Shown here: positions 13,759-15,306 of the stretch, piece by piece | How positions within the stretch are numbered: the stretch's first letter is position 1 | Layout of the letters: every line of letters starts with the position of its first letter | Source: VGEM01 sp033764265 | GTDB lineage: Bacteria > Pseudomonadota > Alphaproteobacteria > Rhodospirillales > Rhodospirillaceae | NCBI GenBank assembly: GCA_033764265.1 | Contig: JANRJB010000010.1 | Span: forward strand, 1 to 15,306 | Length of the DNA stretch: 15,306 bases | Direction: 5' to 3' | The notes under the pieces: generated by a model | Told to the model about the DNA's origin: nothing | The model's input: the letters and a program-made list of their open reading frames with translations, nothing else | The model's database searches: none | Translations under genes and position numbers: made by a program

Positions 13759-15138
13759 TCACACCGTGATGGTGCGCTGCCCGGTGTCGTTGATCTGCTC
13801 GCCGCCGTCGGCGGTCAGCAGCGTCAAATCCTCCAGGTGATGCGACCCGCCGGCGCCGGCTTCCAGCAGCGGGCAATCCACGCTCAGGGTGTAGCCCTTC
13901 TCCAGCACGATGTCCTCGCGCCGGGGCAGGCCCGCGCTGCCGTCGGCGTCGTCGTGGTACAGGCCCACGCTGTGCGGCGTGAAGGAAATGTTATAATCCA
14001 CGCCCATCTTCTTCAGCGTCTCCTTGCCGCGGGCGCGCACCTCGGAAAACTTCACGCCGGGGCGGATGATCTCGCGTATCGAATCCCAGGCGGCGGCGGC
14101 CGCGGCGGTCACCTTCTTCATGTTGGCGGGCGGCTCGCCGATGAACACCGAGCGGGCGTAGTCGCCGTGATAGCCCATGTACTCGCTCACGCAGTCGATC
14201 GAAAAACATTGGCCGTCGCGGAAAGTGGCGGCGTAGGTCGGCGAACTGACGCGGTTGATCACCATGAACACCCCGCGCATGCCGCGGCGCGCGGCGGCGG
14301 CGAAGTAGGCCGCGCGCAGGTCGCGCACATCGCCGCCGGCGCGCACGGTCTGCACCGCTTCCAGCGCCGCGGCGGCATTGTTCTGCGCGGCCTGGCGCAT
14401 CAGCGCGATCTCCACGTCCGACTTGACCGGGCGGATGCGGCGCAGCGCGTCGTCGGCGTCGACGATGGCGGCCTTGGGCGCGGCCTCGGCCACCGTGCGC
14501 CACACCGGCGGCACGTCCACCGCGATGCGTCCGTTGGCCACGCCCAGGTCGGTCAGCGCCTTGCGCACGGCGAACATCAGGCTCGCCTGGGCCGCGCGCT
14601 GGGCCTGCGCGCTCATCAGCGCCGCGGCGCGGAAACGCTCGATCTCGTCCAATGGCGCTTCGCCGCGGTCGCGGAACGGTTCGCCCGGAAGGGCCGCCGG
14701 CTCGGCCTCGCCCACCACCGGCGCGTCGTTCGCCGGCGCGGTGAACAGATAGACCGGATAGTCGGCATGCCGGTGATCCTGGGCGATGGTGTAGTAATAG
14801 GCGAAGGCGTGCGCCACCAGCGCCAGGCGCTGATCCTGCCGCCGGGTGATGATGGCGTACGACCCCGGCGCGTGGCCCATGCGCGTGGCCGACAGGTCGA
14901 GCCCGGTGGCGTGATAGAAGTTCACGCCCGATCCGACCACGATCGCGTCCAGCCCCAGCTCGGTCATGATCTTCTCGGCCTGGGCGAAATTGATGCGCGG
15001 GCCCACGATCGGCGCGGGCACGTCCACGGCGGTGACGGGGGCGGTGACTGGGGTCACGGCTGAGGTCGCGGCCACGGCGGGGGGCGCGGCCAACAGGCCG
15101 GAACCGGTTGCGATCAATGCGGCGCGGCGGTCGAGCAT
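13759..15138 (-). CDS. M24-fold metallopeptidase-like protein (Xaa-Pro aminopeptidase/creatinase fold) with a Tat-type signal
   Basis: A 459-residue protein. MLDRRAALIATGSGLLAAPP followed by AVAA looks like a twin-arginine signal (Arg4-Arg5, cleavage near residue 23), so it is probably exported folded. A Pro/Thr/Val linker follows, then a creatinase N-terminal-like domain (about 45-235) and the pita-bread catalytic domain (about 240-450). Of the five M24 metal ligands I see Asp315 and Asp326 in the expected D-x10-D spacing, His389 in HSVGL and Glu436 in HLEDLTL. The fourth, normally Glu, is Asp421 in SVDCP. The enzyme would cleave an N-terminal residue next to proline, or act on a related amide. 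The ATG at 15138 is supported by GGAG at 15147-15150, eight bases upstream. It lies downstream of tRNA-Gly and upstream of gdh. The family is secure; the substrate is unknown. Confidence 0.9.
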   Translation of the reverse strand: MLDRRAALIATGSGLLAAPPAVAATSAVTPVTAPVTAVDVPAPIVGPRINFAQAEKIMTELGLDAIVVGSGVNFYHATGLDLSATRMGHAPGSYAIITRRQDQRLALVAHAFAYYYTIAQDHRHADYPVYLFTAPANDAPVVGEAEPAALPGEPFRDRGEAPLDEIERFRAAALMSAQAQRAAQASLMFAVRKALTDLGVANGRIAVDVPPVWRTVAEAAPKAAIVDADDALRRIRPVKSDVEIALMRQAAQNNAAAALEAVQTVRAGGDVRDLRAAYFAAAARRGMRGVFMVINRVSSPTYAATFRDGQCFSIDCVSEYMGYHGDYARSVFIGEPPANMKKVTAAAAAAWDSIREIIRPGVKFSEVRARGKETLKKMGVDYNISFTPHSVGLYHDDADGSAGLPRREDIVLEKGYTLSVDCPLLEAGAGGSHHLEDLTLLTADGGEQINDTGQRTITV

Positions 15139-15189
15139 GTCCCAATCTCCAGGCACGATGGCGAAGCGAGGAGTGTGGACCCGTCCCGG

Positions 15190-15243
15190 AAAAAACAAAA
15201 TACGACAGTCCGTGCTCGCGGTAGCACGCAAGCCGGGGACTGT
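15190..15243 (-). terminator. Rho-independent terminator downstream of tRNA-Gly
   Basis: On the minus strand the arms ACAGTC/GACTGT (15238-15243 and 15205-15210) enclose a second perfect 6-bp stem CGTGCT/AGCACG with loop ACCGCG (15211-15228). A one-sided nine-base bulge (15229-15237) sits on the 5' side between the two stems. The T-rich tail TATTTTGTTTTTT (15190-15202) follows directly. The position, 24 bases after the tRNA CCA end, makes it the tRNA terminator. The M24 gene must therefore have its own promoter within or after it. Confidence 0.75.
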
Positions 15244-15266
15244 TGCACGAAACCGGAATCGGAAAA

Positions 15267-15306
15267 TGGAGCGGGCGAAGGGATTCGAACCCTCGACCCC
15301 AACCTT
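15267..15306 (-). tRNA. tRNA-Gly, probably GCC anticodon (3' part only, cut by the window end)
   Basis: Read on the minus strand, the segment shows the end of the anticodon arm (AAGGTTG), variable loop GGGTC, a 5-bp T-stem with loop TTCGAAT, the acceptor strand CGCCCGC, discriminator T and an encoded CCA (15267-15269). Discriminator U with this acceptor and the AAGGTTGGGGTC block is the pattern of bacterial tRNA-Gly(GCC). The anticodon itself lies just outside the window, so the isoacceptor is inferred. Confidence 0.88.

Noticed and set aside
13837..15063. 408-codon plus-strand frame opposite the M24 gene
   Set aside because: In-register antisense of a gene with clear M24 motifs; the translation is compositionally biased and unlike any family I know.
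15139..15231. Upstream start of the M24 protein adding 31 residues
   Set aside because: It would bury the twin-arginine signal inside the protein and begin within the tRNA terminator; the ATG at 15138 has a good GGAG site.
15267..15306. tRNA-Gly 3' end as an integration site for a mobile element
   Set aside because: tRNA 3' ends are common attachment sites, but I see no second copy of the 3' end, no integrase and no foreign gene block next to it in the window.

Overview
The window is chromosomal DNA from a GC-rich bacterium (third codon positions are overwhelmingly G or C). It is most likely an alphaproteobacterium, perhaps near Rhodospirillales. The evidence for that is a 1.6-kDa-scale 'large' NAD-glutamate dehydrogenase of about 1,625 residues, an alphaproteobacterial-looking tRNA-Gly 3' half, MsbA, and a GnnA/GnnB-like pair. 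This placement is inference from gene content, not from a phylogenetic marker.

Layout. (1) 1-251, + strand: the last 82 codons of purH. (2) 248-3934, - strand: an operon-like run, in transcription order a DegT-family aminotransferase, a Gfo/Idh/MocA dehydrogenase, a UMF1-type MFS transporter and a small XRE/YiaG-type HTH protein. The first three are joined by 4-base start/stop overlaps. The last overlaps the purH stop codon tail to tail. (3) 3935-4088: a 154-base divergent promoter region. (4) 4089-7996, + strand: an MsbA-like ABC exporter and a TPR + SPINDLY/OGT-type glycosyltransferase, again with a 4-base ATGA overlap. (5) 8057-8640, - strand: a complete higBA toxin-antitoxin pair in DNA of visibly lower GC. 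(6) 8720-13597, - strand: NAD-specific glutamate dehydrogenase. (7) 13759-15138, - strand: a Tat-exported M24-fold peptidase-like protein. (8) 15190-15306, - strand: a rho-independent terminator and the 3' part of tRNA-Gly, cut by the window end. No intergenic gap exceeds about 160 bases.

How the genes work together. The two divergent operons at 589-7996 look like one cell-envelope locus. The dehydrogenase/aminotransferase pair is the right combination to convert a UDP-sugar 3-hydroxyl to a 3-amine (UDP-GlcNAc to UDP-GlcNAc3N in the GnnA/GnnB pathway, which feeds amide-linked lipid A). MsbA would flip the finished lipid A core across the inner membrane. The co-translated OGT-like glycosyltransferase and the UMF1 transporter are the unexplained partners and the most interesting part of the window. 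The right half is amino-acid catabolism (glutamate dehydrogenase, periplasmic peptidase-like enzyme) with a toxin-antitoxin insertion downstream.

I found no CRISPR array, insertion sequence, integrase or phage gene. Almost every other long open frame lies codon-for-codon antisense to a real gene, which is what a genome that avoids TTA, CTA and TCA codons produces.
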